Origin: DASQZT01 sp963728965
GTDB lineage: Bacteria; Acidobacteriota; Terriglobia; Bryobacterales; Bryobacteraceae
DNA length: 64,000 nucleotides
Direction: 5' to 3'
NCBI GenBank assembly: GCA_963728965.1
Contig: CAVSMH010000012.1
Coordinates: 372,001-436,000, forward strand
How positions within the stretch are numbered: the stretch's first letter is position 1; each line of letters begins with the position of its first letter. The position numbers were made by a program, and so were the translations under genes. Shown piece by piece: positions 9,291-18,690 of the stretch. The notes beneath the pieces are model-generated. The model did no database searches. It was not told where the DNA came from and was given only the letters and a program-made list of their open reading frames with translations.

Positions 9291-9901
9291 GACAGGGAAA
9301 GAAAAACCCGCAGTTCGATTTCTCCGACCATGTCGTCGTCAAGCACGGCGGGAAGATTTACGACCCATCGTATGGGATGGGCCCCTACGACGACGACAAA
9401 ACCTATCTCTCGGCGGCCCTCGACGGATTAGGTAGCTATGCAACCGGGAAGCTGGAATTCCTGCAAAAGTCCGACAGCACACCGCAACACATTCCCAAGG
9501 AATGCGTCTCCTATACAAAAGGGTTCGCCGATTTCCGGATTGGTCCGGAAACATTGGCGGATGTAGCCAAGGAGTACGGTTTGAGCGCCCAAGAGCTTCT
9601 GGACGCCGATATGGGGACGCTGAAGGCTACCTACGGCACCCCCGATATGGTGCCGGCGGGGGCGACGATTATTATCCCGACGAGCCCTCCGACACATCGG
9701 AAAACCGGCACCAGTCAAATTACGTTCGATATGATCGCCGGCGCGTTTGGCAAGAGCAAGGATGAGATCCTCGACCATCCGCGGAACAGCACCCTCAAGG
9801 CGCTGTGCACCAATCCCGCCGGCGTCAAGGCCGGAGATCACATTATCGTAACCTGGGAACTGGTTCCCGACGCCGTGTGGGTGATTGGTCATGATCTATG
9901 A
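9270..9901 (+). pseudogene. C-terminal half of transglutaminase-like, LysM-like protein
   Basis: From about 9270 the plus strand reads FSDHVVVKHGGKIYDPSYG, the His and Asp part of a transglutaminase triad. Two LysM-like stretches follow: ETLADVAKEYGLSAQELLDA with VPAGATIIIPT, then FDMIAGAFGKSKDEI with VKAGDHIIV. The residues before 9270, although open from 8945, do not look like protein. The stop overlaps the ATG of the next gene (ATGA at 9898-9901). The ancestor was probably a peptidoglycan-associated enzyme. Confidence 0.5.
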
Positions 9902-10911
9902 GACGCCTGTCGTGCGGATCCCGAGCTGGTGCGATCCTGGCGGCGGGCCCGTTTTTCCTGGGGGTCATATTGTGGTCCGGGACCAACATGAATATCAAAC
10001 TGCTTCCGCTTCCTCTCGATGACGCCGCGTCCGTGACCCGTGTGCAGCTCTTTATCGGGTCCGGCGTGCAACTCCTGGCGGCTTCCGGAGGCGAGCTTTC
10101 GGTGATCACCGAGGGTCCCGGCCACGCGGATCGCGTCCCGGCGATGCAGTTGGGCGGAGGCCAGGCGTGGGATGCGCGGCGGCTCGATGGCGGTCCACTG
10201 GGTGGCACGTTTTTCACCGCCGTCTACGTCCAGGCCGGCAGCGCCACCTCCTCCATCATGTCCAAGACGGCCAAGGCCCGGTCCGGTACCCGGCTCCATG
10301 AGGAGGCATTCGCGGTCTACGTCCAGCCGCACTATGTCAAAGGCCGGATCACCACCCTGCCGGTTACCGCGATTCATCTCAAGGATGGCCGGGCCCAGGC
10401 AGTCCTGTTCTCGTACGACCCTCAATCGGGCGCCCCTACGATGCGGCCGGCCGGAGATCCGGCGCCCTTGATGACCGACGCCCGCCTCCTCGCGGACGCA
10501 ACCGGATACTGGATGTTCACGCTGGTTCCTGCTGAAAGTGAGGCAGCGCCGCGCGAGACCGGGACCGCGACCCGTGCCCCCGGCCTGCTGCATGCCGTCC
10601 GGCTGGATGCCCACTTGAAGCCCCACGGCGACGCCTTCCCCGTTTTTGGCGATCACCCGGTCTACGAATTCGATATCGACGCCGCGCCCGAAAACCAGGC
10701 CGCCATCTTCGCAACCACTCCCGCCGGCGCCATCTATGCCCAGTCCGCGCTGAACGACGCGCCGCTGCCTGCCGACGCCTGGAAGGAGACTCGATTCGCG
10801 CGCCCGCTGTCATCGCCGTCTCTGTTGATTCATGACGGCATTCCGCAACTGGCCGCGATCGAACAGCCGGCAGAGCCCGAAGCCCGTATTTTGCGCGGCC
10901 GCGTCGAATAG
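9898..10911 (+). CDS. hypothetical protein coupled to the LysM-like gene
   Basis: This 337-residue protein starts at an ATG overlapping the previous stop, so the two were translated together. The N-terminus has a hydrophobic segment (AGAILAAGPFFLGVILW) that could be a signal or anchor. The remainder is rich in beta-type Val/Leu/Gly segments such as AVYVQPHYVKGRITTLPVT and PVYEFDIDAAPENQAAIF. No family is recognised. Its coupling to a peptidoglycan-type enzyme suggests a periplasmic partner or inhibitor, which is inference only. Confidence 0.55.
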   Translation: MRRLSCGSRAGAILAAGPFFLGVILWSGTNMNIKLLPLPLDDAASVTRVQLFIGSGVQLLAASGGELSVITEGPGHADRVPAMQLGGGQAWDARRLDGGPLGGTFFTAVYVQAGSATSSIMSKTAKARSGTRLHEEAFAVYVQPHYVKGRITTLPVTAIHLKDGRAQAVLFSYDPQSGAPTMRPAGDPAPLMTDARLLADATGYWMFTLVPAESEAAPRETGTATRAPGLLHAVRLDAHLKPHGDAFPVFGDHPVYEFDIDAAPENQAAIFATTPAGAIYAQSALNDAPLPADAWKETRFARPLSSPSLLIHDGIPQLAAIEQPAEPEARILRGRVE

Positions 10912-10928
10912 CACCCCAACGGGCTATC

Positions 10929-11795
10929 TCACTTCAGCGTCTTCTTCAGCCACGCGATCATCTCCGGCTTCCAGTGCTGCATCTCCGGCGCGCGCCACCC
11001 GCCCATGCCATGCCCGCCGCCCTCGATCGTGATCAGCTCGCACCCCACTCCCACCTTGTGCATCGCATCGCACATCTCGGTCGACTGCTCGTACACCACC
11101 TGGTCGTCTTTCGTGCCGTGGATGCACAGGAACGGCGGCATTCCTTTGTGGACCGCCCGTATCGGCGCCACCGAGTTCAGCTTGGCAATGCCCGCCTCGT
11201 CCAGGTGCTCGGCGCCGAAAAAGTGGATCCCGCCGCCATTGGCCGCATGCCGGTTGATGCTCGCCATGTTGAAGCGCTCCGGATGTTCGCGCCGCAACAG
11301 CGAAAGCTTGGCGTAATCCACAGGCCCGTAGATGTCCACCACGGCCGCCACCTGCGTCTCCGGCGTCAGGTGCGTCCCGGCGTAGTTCACCAGCAGCCCC
11401 CCCGCCGATTCGCCGATCAGCGCGATCTTCGACACATCCACTTGATACGTCCGCGCGTTCGCCTTCACCCAGCGGATCGCCGAGTAGACGTCTTCCATGG
11501 CTTCGGGCAGGCGCGCTTGCGGTGCCAGCCGGTAATCGATGCTGAACCACGCGAAGCCCGCGTCCGCCAGCGGCTCGAACAGCGGCCGCACGTTCGTGCT
11601 CCGGCTGCCTTCGTCGAAGCCTCCGCCGTGCACCAGAATCGCCGCGGGAAACGGCCCCGCCCCCTCCGGCACGTGCAAATCGAGATACAGCGCCTTCCCG
11701 CCCGGATGGGCGAACTCCACGTCCTTTTGGTCCCGGGGCGCTCCGCAGAGGCTGGTGGCGCAGGCAATCGCCAGCGTGAGAATCGATGTCCGCAT
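10929..11795 (-). CDS. secreted alpha/beta-hydrolase (acetyl esterase/BD-FAE type)
   Basis: The 288-residue protein begins with a signal peptide (MRTSILTLAIACATSLCG). It has the HSL-like oxyanion motif HGGGFDEG near residue 55, the nucleophile elbow GESAGG, and an acid and base in HGTKDD and GGGHGMGGW. Such enzymes cleave short-chain esters, for example acetyl or feruloyl groups on plant polysaccharides, outside the cytoplasm. Length fits the family. No operon partner is adjacent, and the next gene is divergent. Confidence 0.85.
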   Translation of the reverse strand: MRTSILTLAIACATSLCGAPRDQKDVEFAHPGGKALYLDLHVPEGAGPFPAAILVHGGGFDEGSRSTNVRPLFEPLADAGFAWFSIDYRLAPQARLPEAMEDVYSAIRWVKANARTYQVDVSKIALIGESAGGLLVNYAGTHLTPETQVAAVVDIYGPVDYAKLSLLRREHPERFNMASINRHAANGGGIHFFGAEHLDEAGIAKLNSVAPIRAVHKGMPPFLCIHGTKDDQVVYEQSTEMCDAMHKVGVGCELITIEGGGHGMGGWRAPEMQHWKPEMIAWLKKTLK

Positions 11796-12085
11796 GGAAA
11801 TCGATTGTACAGCGAGCCGCCTCCCCGGCGTCAGCCCCGATCCTCAAGTAGCCGCGGCGAATCCGCCTCCATCTGCCCGGCCACCCGATTGAAGGTATTG
11901 ACCTTTGCCGCCCTCCAACGGAGATCGGCCGGCGCCTGCTGCCAACATGTGGGTAATCTGCCGGCCCTTCGGCATCGTCCTCCCGGCATCCCCATCTGCT
12001 CCGGCGCTAAGTGCCCTTCCTGCCACCGAATCCCAATCGCCCCATCTGGCCGCACAACTGCCTTTTGATCGGTCGAGGTTTGCCC

Positions 12086-12979
12086 ATGCGTTTCAATCGC
12101 AACCCCGCCCGAATTCTTCTCGGCTTCAGTTTCCTCATGGCCGTCGCTTCACGCCCGGCCGCGGCGATCGAGCTCCAGTCCGGAACTCTCGAAGCCTGGG
12201 ACGACTACGTCCGCACGGCCGACCGCAACATGCAGGCGCGCCTCGCCAGCGGCCGCCCGTTCCTGTGGTCCGATGAAGCTCCCGGCCGCGCCGTGCGGCT
12301 CCAGCGCGGTGAAGTGCTCGTCTCCCCGGTAGTGGGTCGAGGCACACGCAGCGTACCCAACGGCCTGATCCACGATTGGGTCGGAGCCGTCTTCATCCCT
12401 CACGCGACCCTCGCCCAACTGTTTGCCGTGGTCCATGACTACGATCGCTACAAGGAGATCTACACACCCGCCGTGGCCGATTCCAAGGTGATTGCCTGCA
12501 CCGACACCGATCAGGAATTCTCCATGGTCTGGCAGCGCCGCATCCTGTTTGTTAACGCCGCTGTCGAAGGCCGCTACCAGGCTCACGATTTCACCGTCGG
12601 CCCGCACCGCGGCTATAACATCGCCCGCACCAGGCAAATCCAGGAAATCGAGGAGTTCGGCAAGAGCGGCGAGCGCCTCCTGCCCCCCGGCCAGGGCAAT
12701 GGTTTCCTCTGGCGCCTTCATAGCATCGCCCGCTACCAAGAACGCGATGGCGGCGTTTACCTCGAGTTGGAAGCCATCGCCCTCACGCGCGACATCCCCG
12801 CCTCGCTGCGCTGGATGGTGAATCCCGTGGTCAACCGTCTCTCGGTGAATTCTCTTGCCAGCACGCTCAGCCAGACTCGCGACGCCGTACGCGCCCTCGC
12901 CGGCCGCCCCGAGCTTCTCACCTCTTGCGCCGCCCGCACCATACACGCCTCCGTCCCCAAAAACGGAACCGATGAGTGA
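12086..12979 (+). CDS. secreted START/SRPBCC-like protein
   Basis: ATG 12086 is chosen because it opens a signal peptide ending ASRPAAA; the longer frame from 12011 has no such start. The mature part has the pattern of START/polyketide-cyclase-like lipid binding proteins found in acidobacteria: GAVFIPHATLAQLFAVVHDY and DRYKEIYTPAVADSKVI, then FLWRLHSIARYQERDGGVY. It likely binds a hydrophobic ligand in the periplasm. Ligand unknown. Confidence 0.6.
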   Translation: MRFNRNPARILLGFSFLMAVASRPAAAIELQSGTLEAWDDYVRTADRNMQARLASGRPFLWSDEAPGRAVRLQRGEVLVSPVVGRGTRSVPNGLIHDWVGAVFIPHATLAQLFAVVHDYDRYKEIYTPAVADSKVIACTDTDQEFSMVWQRRILFVNAAVEGRYQAHDFTVGPHRGYNIARTRQIQEIEEFGKSGERLLPPGQGNGFLWRLHSIARYQERDGGVYLELEAIALTRDIPASLRWMVNPVVNRLSVNSLASTLSQTRDAVRALAGRPELLTSCAARTIHASVPKNGTDE

Positions 12980-13396
12980 GCCGGATGGCGTCCAGCCGGA
13001 TGTCAGAATAGCTGACAGCCGTCCCGGCTGATTCTAAACGGCCACCCAGACGCACTCTACCCACTGTTCCTATCCGCCGATCCAGTTACTGGAGTGGGAA
13101 GCGCGGACGTACCATCGGCGGACGGGGCCCAGGACGCCTGGGTTCTGTCCGGTAAAGCGCGTGATCCAGGAGCAGACCGGCGGGTGAAAAAGCCAGAGTC
13201 AGGAATGCTTGGGGGGAGCACGCCGTGACGCTTTACTGTAATGGGAAGCAGGTTACCACAGTCCGCCTCCCTCCGGCCCCGCGGAGATCTTCCGCAGGTA
13301 AGCCCCCATCGCGGACCAGTACCGAAATCATCGGGCACGCTGGAATCCCGTAAATGAGTCACCGTACAATTGGAAACGCAAAAGGAGTAGAGACCC
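12980..13396. other. intergenic stretch, no gene recognised
   Basis: About 415 bp between the START-like gene and the amidase-like gene. I see no convincing coding frame and no tRNA. A Shine-Dalgarno AAAGGAG at 13381-13387 near its end serves the GTG start at 13397. Several short GC-rich inverted segments are present but none forms a clear terminator. Confidence 0.4.
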
Positions 13397-14326
13397 GTGA
13401 ATCTTGCTGTGACAATGGGCGCCAACTCGGCCGCCTTCGAATTGGATTTCACCATCAACATCTGGTGGTTGCGGGTGCCTAAGCAGCAACTTGGTGGTGT
13501 GTTGTATTCCAACCGCGGGGTTTTCGAAATCCAGCCTACGGGAGACATGTGGCTGATGGATGGCATGGGCGGCAACTCAAGAAAATGCGCCATCATCCTG
13601 AACAACCCACCGACGGCTGAGAGCGATGCCACGCACTGGTCGGGAACGGGTGAGATCGCAGCATCCCTGAAGAAGGCGAACATTGGCGCCAAGATCGAGT
13701 GGAAAGTCCTGCGCCGATCCGTACCAACCGACCCGTCGGCAGCTTCTGCTCGTGGGCCGTTGACCAAGGTTCGCCAAAAGGCCTTTGCGGCCATGCAGAT
13801 GCTGCTCCCTGCCCAGGGGCTGTCCAATGGCGAACGGCCGGCAATCGGCACAAATTGCGGCTCGTTCCCGGGCCGCGTGTTCAAAGCCATGGGAGTGAAG
13901 GGCGCCGGCGACAAAGACGCCTTTTCCATCGTCGCCAAGGGCAAAACGTTCCATCTGACGAGTGACACAACGTGGTGGGAGGATATCGCCAAAGCGATCG
14001 ATGGAAAGTACAAGCAGCCCAAGAAGACATGGGTAGACTTCGACGGCTCGAATCGGCCCAGAACTGGAGACATCTACCTCCTCTCGCAGTTCCTCCACAA
14101 GTCGGAGTTCCAACACGTCGGGATGATCGCCTCGGCGAAGGAGAGCCAGCGCTGGATTACCGCGGATGCCGGACAAGGGAACGGAGGGCAGTCAGGATTC
14201 ATCAAACGCGACTACCAAACGACGGGACAGATCGACGGCGAGGCTGGCAACCAGGCCTGGCTGAAGGGCTGGTTGGACCTGGACAATCTGGCCGAGGTTC
14301 TGTCGGATTACTTCAAGAATATATAG
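13397..14326 (+). CDS. NlpC/P60- or CHAP-like cysteine amidase, no signal peptide
   Basis: GTG 13397 follows AAAGGAG at 9-bp spacing. The first 95 residues form an unknown beta-rich domain (FTINIWWLRVPKQQLGGVL). The rest has a papain-like amidase pattern: Cys in GTNCGSFPGRVFKAMG, RTGDIYLL, then His in EFQHVGMIAS and WITADAGQG. Such enzymes cut peptidoglycan stem peptides. There is no secretion signal, and no immunity gene is evident next to it. It might be a toxin exported by a specialised system, or a cytoplasmic enzyme. Family assignment is moderate. Confidence 0.5.
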   Translation: MNLAVTMGANSAAFELDFTINIWWLRVPKQQLGGVLYSNRGVFEIQPTGDMWLMDGMGGNSRKCAIILNNPPTAESDATHWSGTGEIAASLKKANIGAKIEWKVLRRSVPTDPSAASARGPLTKVRQKAFAAMQMLLPAQGLSNGERPAIGTNCGSFPGRVFKAMGVKGAGDKDAFSIVAKGKTFHLTSDTTWWEDIAKAIDGKYKQPKKTWVDFDGSNRPRTGDIYLLSQFLHKSEFQHVGMIASAKESQRWITADAGQGNGGQSGFIKRDYQTTGQIDGEAGNQAWLKGWLDLDNLAEVLSDYFKNI

Positions 14327-14619
14327 ACCGAGGCACGGGGCTCCAGCACGTCGTCCGCTGGTGCAGCGGAGAGCAGCGGAGGATCGCGGTTCAGCCTTCG
14401 CCAAAGATCGCGATGTGGCCGGAGCCAATAGAGAACGTTGTTGACGTCCGTGGCATTCGCCGTCCGGTTTGTGACGTCCCGTGGGCGTAATCTGACCATT
14501 TCCGAGCAGATCGTCACCCACCCGGAAGCAATCCAAGTTGACACGTCAAACCCCCAAGCCTAAACCGACCGCTCAACAGCCAACACGATCCGGAAATGGG
14601 TGATACAAGCGCGGCCTCT
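14327..14619. other. intergenic stretch between converging genes
   Basis: About 290 bp between the amidase-like gene and the CoA-binding gene, which converge. Open frames here lack family resemblance. No T-rich terminator was seen. Confidence 0.35.
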
Positions 14620-15021
14620 TCAGGAAGCTTGGGCTAACCGCCGATGGTCTTTCAGAATGCACCGGTCCATCATCACCGCGATCCCGGCGGCCTCGGCACG
14701 TTGCGCGGCTTGCTCGTGCACCACGCCCTCCTGCATCCAGATGGCCTTCACGCCTTTCCGGATCGCCGCCTCCACGATCGCCGGTACATGTTCCGGCCGC
14801 CGGAAGATGTCCACGATGTCCACCTCCCCCGGTATGGCCTCGAGATCGGGATAGCTCGCTTCTTCCAGTACCTCGGTCTCGAACGGATTCACCGGAAGGA
14901 TGCGGTAGCCGGACCGCTTCATGTACTCCGCCACACCGTAACTCGGCCGGTACCGCTTGCTCGAAAGCCCCACCACCGCAATCGTGCGGGCAGAAGCGAG
15001 GATCGTGGAAATTCGGTTCAT
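14620..15021 (-). CDS. CoA-binding protein, YccU family
   Basis: The 133 residues form a single CoA-binding Rossmann-like domain as in YccU: ARTIAVVGLSSKRYRPSYGV at the nucleotide loop, YRILPVNP, and VDIVDIFRRPEHVPAIVE, then KAIWMQEGVVHEQAA. Its ATG overlaps the stop of rluB (ATGA, 15018-15021), so it is the last gene of the scpA-scpB-rluB operon. Its biochemical role is not settled. CoA binding is a family property. Confidence 0.85.
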   Translation of the reverse strand: MNRISTILASARTIAVVGLSSKRYRPSYGVAEYMKRSGYRILPVNPFETEVLEEASYPDLEAIPGEVDIVDIFRRPEHVPAIVEAAIRKGVKAIWMQEGVVHEQAAQRAEAAGIAVMMDRCILKDHRRLAQAS

Positions 15022-15773
15022 ACGGCTCCTTGCCGTCGCGGCGCCTCGTTCGGCCGCCGCGTGGCGCGCTCCAGTTTGCGGATCTCCTCTTCGCTCAGGT
15101 AGCGGAACTCACCCGGCTTCAACGGCCCCAGTTCCACCGGTCCCACCCGGACCCTCCTCAGCTTTTCCACCAGCAGCCCGAAATGCTTGAACATCAGGCG
15201 GATCTGCTGATTGCGCCCTTCCTGCAACCGTACTTCGTACCACGGGTTTTCCGCCGCACGCAGCAATTTCAACGCTGCCGGCATGGTCCGCCGCCCCGCA
15301 ATCGGCACCCCGTCCCGAAACTGCTGCTCCTGCGCCGCCGTCAGCGTCCCGTTCGCTTTTACCAGGTACGTCTTCGTCAGGTGCGACGCCGCCGACAGAA
15401 TCGCGTTCGCCATCTCACCGTCATTGGTCAGCAGCAGCAGCCCTTCGCTATGGTAGTCCAGCCGGCCCACCGGATACACCCGCTCTTTGATCCCACGCAG
15501 CAATTCCATCACCGTCGGCCGCTGCTCCGGGTCGCTCACCGTCGTTACGGTGTTGTTCGGCTTGTTCAACGCCACGAAAATCCGCCGCTTCGGAGCGTGC
15601 AGCAGCCGCCCGTCCACTTTGATGTGGTCCCGCTCCAGGTCGGCCTTCGAGCCCAGCTCCATAATCACGGCGCCGTTCACCGCCACCCGGCCCTCCCGGA
15701 TCATCTGTTCCGCATGACGCCGCGAAGCCACTCCAGCCTGGGAGATGATCTTCTGGAGCCGCTCGTCGGCCAT
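15018..15773 (-). CDS. rluB: 23S rRNA pseudouridine synthase B
   Basis: The protein begins with an S4 RNA-binding domain (ERLQKIISQAGVASRRHAEQ) and continues with a RsuA-type catalytic domain holding the key Asp in YPVGRLDYHSEGLLLLTNDG, and GRNQQIRLMFKH near the end. RluB modifies U2605 of 23S rRNA; RluE/RluF-type specificity cannot be excluded. The ATG at 15773 overlaps the scpB stop by one base (TGATG). The scpAB-rluB order is conserved in many bacteria, which supports the call. Confidence 0.9.
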   Translation of the reverse strand: MADERLQKIISQAGVASRRHAEQMIREGRVAVNGAVIMELGSKADLERDHIKVDGRLLHAPKRRIFVALNKPNNTVTTVSDPEQRPTVMELLRGIKERVYPVGRLDYHSEGLLLLTNDGEMANAILSAASHLTKTYLVKANGTLTAAQEQQFRDGVPIAGRRTMPAALKLLRAAENPWYEVRLQEGRNQQIRLMFKHFGLLVEKLRRVRVGPVELGPLKPGEFRYLSEEEIRKLERATRRPNEAPRRQGAV

Positions 15774-16612
15774 CAATTCTCCTGTCCGGCGTCAGGCTCC
15801 GGTTCGACCAGCTCCACCGCGGCTTCCAGCTCCACTGCGGCTTCCGCTGCCGGTCCGGTTTCCGCGGGCGGGGCCTCGATATCCGCTTCCACCGCCGCCT
15901 CGCTCGCCTCCGCTCCGGGCTCCTCGGCGGCCGCCGGTTCCGCCATCGGCTCGTCCGTGAAGGCCAGCCGCCGGATCTCCTCGAACTCCTTCAGCGACGG
16001 CAACTCCGTCAGGTCCTTCAGACCGAACTGGATCATGAATTCCTTGGTCGTCTTATACAGGATCGGCTTGCCGATCACCGCCTTCCGCCCAGCCGTGGCG
16101 ATCAGCTTCCGGTCCAGCAGCGTCTTCAGCACTCCCGCGCCCTGCACGCCGCGTATCTCCATGATCTCCGGCGCCGTTACCGGCTGCTTGTACGCGATCA
16201 CCGCCAGCGTTTCGAGCGCCGGCAGCGACAGCTTCAGCGGCGGCTTCAGGCTCTTCACGAACGTGCGCACCGCCTCGTGATGCTCCGCCTTGGTCGCCAT
16301 CTTGTACCCCCCGGCGACCTCCCGGATCGTCACCCCGTGCTCCGGCTTCTCGAACTCCGCAATCAGTTGACCCAACAACCCCTGAATCCGCTCCGCCGGC
16401 TGCACCAGGGCCGCCGCAATCTGCGCCGCCGTGAACGGCTCCTCGGCGACATAGATAATGGCTTCGATCACCGCCCTCAGCCGCAAGTCCTCCGTGGAAG
16501 GGCTCTCTTCGGGTGGGCTCGTCGTTCCCGCCGGGGCGAGCAGTTCGTCCATCGATACCGGTTGCTCCGGTTCTGCCGTTTCCGGTTCTGCCGGGATTTC
16601 CAAGTCTTCCAT
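15773..16612 (-). CDS. scpB: segregation and condensation protein B
   Basis: The central 180 residues are ScpB: two winged-helix repeats with EAIIYVAEEPFTAAQIAAAL, then SLPALETLAVIAYKQPVTAP and EIRGVQGAGVLKTLL. ScpB dimers join ScpA and SMC to form the condensin complex on the nucleoid. N- and C-terminal extensions are acidic and Ala/Glu/Pro-rich, making the protein (279 aa) longer than the usual 190-200. scpA lies 6 bp upstream. Confidence 0.95.
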   Translation of the reverse strand: MEDLEIPAEPETAEPEQPVSMDELLAPAGTTSPPEESPSTEDLRLRAVIEAIIYVAEEPFTAAQIAAALVQPAERIQGLLGQLIAEFEKPEHGVTIREVAGGYKMATKAEHHEAVRTFVKSLKPPLKLSLPALETLAVIAYKQPVTAPEIMEIRGVQGAGVLKTLLDRKLIATAGRKAVIGKPILYKTTKEFMIQFGLKDLTELPSLKEFEEIRRLAFTDEPMAEPAAAEEPGAEASEAAVEADIEAPPAETGPAAEAAVELEAAVELVEPEPDAGQEN

Positions 16613-16618
16613 GTTGCG

Positions 16619-17407
16619 TTAGAGATACTGATTTTCGATCGCTGACATGGGCTGGTCCGAGGCGAATACGGCGTCGAAACTGGTGTGCCGGCAAAGCGCG
16701 ATCTCGCCGAACAACTCCTTCTGCGTCACCACCACCGCCTGCATCCTCACCATCTCCAGCACCGCCAGAAACAGCGCGATCATCGCCCGCCGCGTCCGCT
16801 GCTGCTCGAACACCTGAAGGATGAATACGGGCTGCTCCGCGGTCAACGGGCGAAACTGTTCCTTGAGGTAGCGGATCATGTCCGCCACCGTCACGTCGCT
16901 CGACTCTACTTCATAAACCGGACGATTCTTGGCGCGGTCCAGCACCTCTCCGAACGCTTTCACCAGGTCGAACAAGCTGATCGACAGCCCCGGATCGTCA
17001 TCTTCCGACAGGAACGCCTTGATCTGTGGATTGGACCACACGTTCTCTTCAATCAGCCGCTTTTGCTGGAGCATCTCCGCGGCGTTCTTGAAGCGTTCGT
17101 GCTCCAGCAGCCGATCCACCAACTCCTGCCGCGGGTCCTCCCCCTCCCCGCTGCCGTTCTCCAGTGCGGGATCGCGCGGCAGCAGCATCTTCGATTTGAT
17201 ATGAATCAGCGTTGCCGCCATGTAGACGAATTCCGCCCCCAGGTCGATATCCATTTCCCGCGCTTTGTCCAGGTATGCGATGTACTGCGCGGTAATGGTG
17301 GCGATCGGTATGTCTTTTACATCGATCTGTTGCTTCCGGATCAGGTCCAGCAACAGGTCGAGTGGTCCGTCGTATTGTGCCAGGTGGATGTCTAGCGGGG
17401 ATGACAC
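16619..17407 (-). CDS. scpA: segregation and condensation protein A
   Basis: The start of the protein is a clear ScpA kleisin N-terminus: YDGPLDLLLDLIRKQQIDV, then DIPIATITAQYIAYLDKA and ATLIHIKSKMLLPRD. The C-terminal winged helix (LFLAVLEMVRMQAVVVTQK) binds the SMC head. The 262-residue length fits. First gene of the scpA-scpB-rluB-yccU operon. The 70-bp gap before it probably holds the promoter. Confidence 0.95.
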   Translation of the reverse strand: MSSPLDIHLAQYDGPLDLLLDLIRKQQIDVKDIPIATITAQYIAYLDKAREMDIDLGAEFVYMAATLIHIKSKMLLPRDPALENGSGEGEDPRQELVDRLLEHERFKNAAEMLQQKRLIEENVWSNPQIKAFLSEDDDPGLSISLFDLVKAFGEVLDRAKNRPVYEVESSDVTVADMIRYLKEQFRPLTAEQPVFILQVFEQQRTRRAMIALFLAVLEMVRMQAVVVTQKELFGEIALCRHTSFDAVFASDQPMSAIENQYL

Positions 17408-17477
17408 TGTCTTTCACCATAACACGGCGGGAAAAGCCCGGGGCGGGTGCGCTGCTATGCTGAAATCCCCGCCGCCC

Positions 17478-18689
17478 TCACACCGCCACCAGGTAGTCCA
17501 CCCAGAACGCGCCCTTGCGGAATCCCTTGGGCAGTCGCGCCAGCTTCGGCCCCCGCGGCGCCCCCGGCCACGGCAGCGAATCGCTCCGCACCGCCCGCTT
17601 CCCCGTCTTCTCCGTCAGCCGCGTCCACAACTTCTCCTGCGGAATCGATGGCCACGGCTTCACCTGCGTCGAACACATCGCCGCCAGCCCGTCCGGCATT
17701 TCCTCCAGCGCCGAACGCGGCGTCGCGTTGTGACTGCCGTGGTGCGACACTTTGTAGAATCCCAGCTCCGCCAGCAACTCCTTCCCGCCCTGCCGTTCGA
17801 TCCACGATTTCCAGTTTCCCCACTGCGCATCGCCCGGGAACAGCAGGTGCTCGCCCCCATACGTGAACAGCGCCGCCACGCTGCTGTTGTTCACCGCATC
17901 GTCCAGCACGAACGCCAGCCCTTCCGGATCGCTCTTCACGCTCTCGCGCAGCTCCGCCGCCTCGTGCGGCCGCAGCACCGGCCCGGCCTCCTCCGCCCCG
18001 CGCTCCCACATCGCCTCGAACGGACGCGCTTCGTTCGCCGTTTCCACCCCCCCGTTCGCCCCCACTCGCAGGTACCGCTCCGATTTCGGCGGGTCCATCT
18101 TCTTCAGAAACTCCTCGTCCCGCGGCGGCCCAACAATCCGCGCCGTAAGCCCCGCAATCCCCGCCGCATCGTTGAATCGCGCCCCCGCCGAAAGATACCG
18201 GACCCTGGCTCCCGTCCCGAACCCCGCGCGCAAATTGGCCAGCGCTTCCGCATTGCGCTTCGACGTCAGATTCGCCATCGCCGCCGCGGCCGCCGCCGAG
18301 GGTGGCCGCGCCGCGAAATGGGCGCGGAGCCGCGCGTACACCGCCGCCATCGTCCGCCGCAGCTTCTTCGCCAGCGCATCCTCCGGGTTCTCCGACCACG
18401 GCATCCAGATCTCGCCGATCCGGAACTTCCGGAACTCCGCGGCATGCCGCGCGTAACCCGCAATGTGGTCTTCGTGCGCGTGCGAGGCAATCACCAGCGC
18501 CAGCCGCCGCCCGGTCGTCCGCGCAATGTGCTCCACCGCCAGCTTCAGCGTCTGGATGTCCCCCGCCGCATGCACTCCGCAATCCACCAGCACATGCCCC
18601 GCCGGCCGCCCCGGAAACGTCACCAGGAAGCAGTCTCCGAAACCCACCCGGTACATCCGAATGCGAATCTGCCGCCCTCCCGCCGCCAC
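17478..18689 (-). CDS. MBL-fold metallohydrolase, ComEC C-terminal type
   Basis: The 403-residue protein has a metallo-beta-lactamase fold of the ComEC/Rec2 class. Near the N-terminus MYRVGFGDCFLVTF and VLVDCG are followed by the metal site SHAHEDHIAGY. Later come LLFPGDAQW and a second-half SHHGSHNATPRSAL. No membrane helices are present, so it is a soluble hydrolase rather than a DNA channel. It sits 1 bp from the stop of the double gluzincin gene upstream, so co-transcription is likely. Substrate unknown. Confidence 0.8.
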   Translation of the reverse strand: MAAGGRQIRIRMYRVGFGDCFLVTFPGRPAGHVLVDCGVHAAGDIQTLKLAVEHIARTTGRRLALVIASHAHEDHIAGYARHAAEFRKFRIGEIWMPWSENPEDALAKKLRRTMAAVYARLRAHFAARPPSAAAAAAMANLTSKRNAEALANLRAGFGTGARVRYLSAGARFNDAAGIAGLTARIVGPPRDEEFLKKMDPPKSERYLRVGANGGVETANEARPFEAMWERGAEEAGPVLRPHEAAELRESVKSDPEGLAFVLDDAVNNSSVAALFTYGGEHLLFPGDAQWGNWKSWIERQGGKELLAELGFYKVSHHGSHNATPRSALEEMPDGLAAMCSTQVKPWPSIPQEKLWTRLTEKTGKRAVRSDSLPWPGAPRGPKLARLPKGFRKGAFWVDYLVAV

Positions 18690-18690
18690 T

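Noticed and set aside
13080..13396. Possible group II intron or IS end in the gap before the amidase-like gene
   Set aside because: Some GC-rich pieces look structured, but no reverse transcriptase, domain V or terminal repeats could be found.
15030..17395. Long plus-strand frames across the scpAB-rluB region
   Set aside because: Opposite strand of well-supported genes; composition typical of antisense translation.
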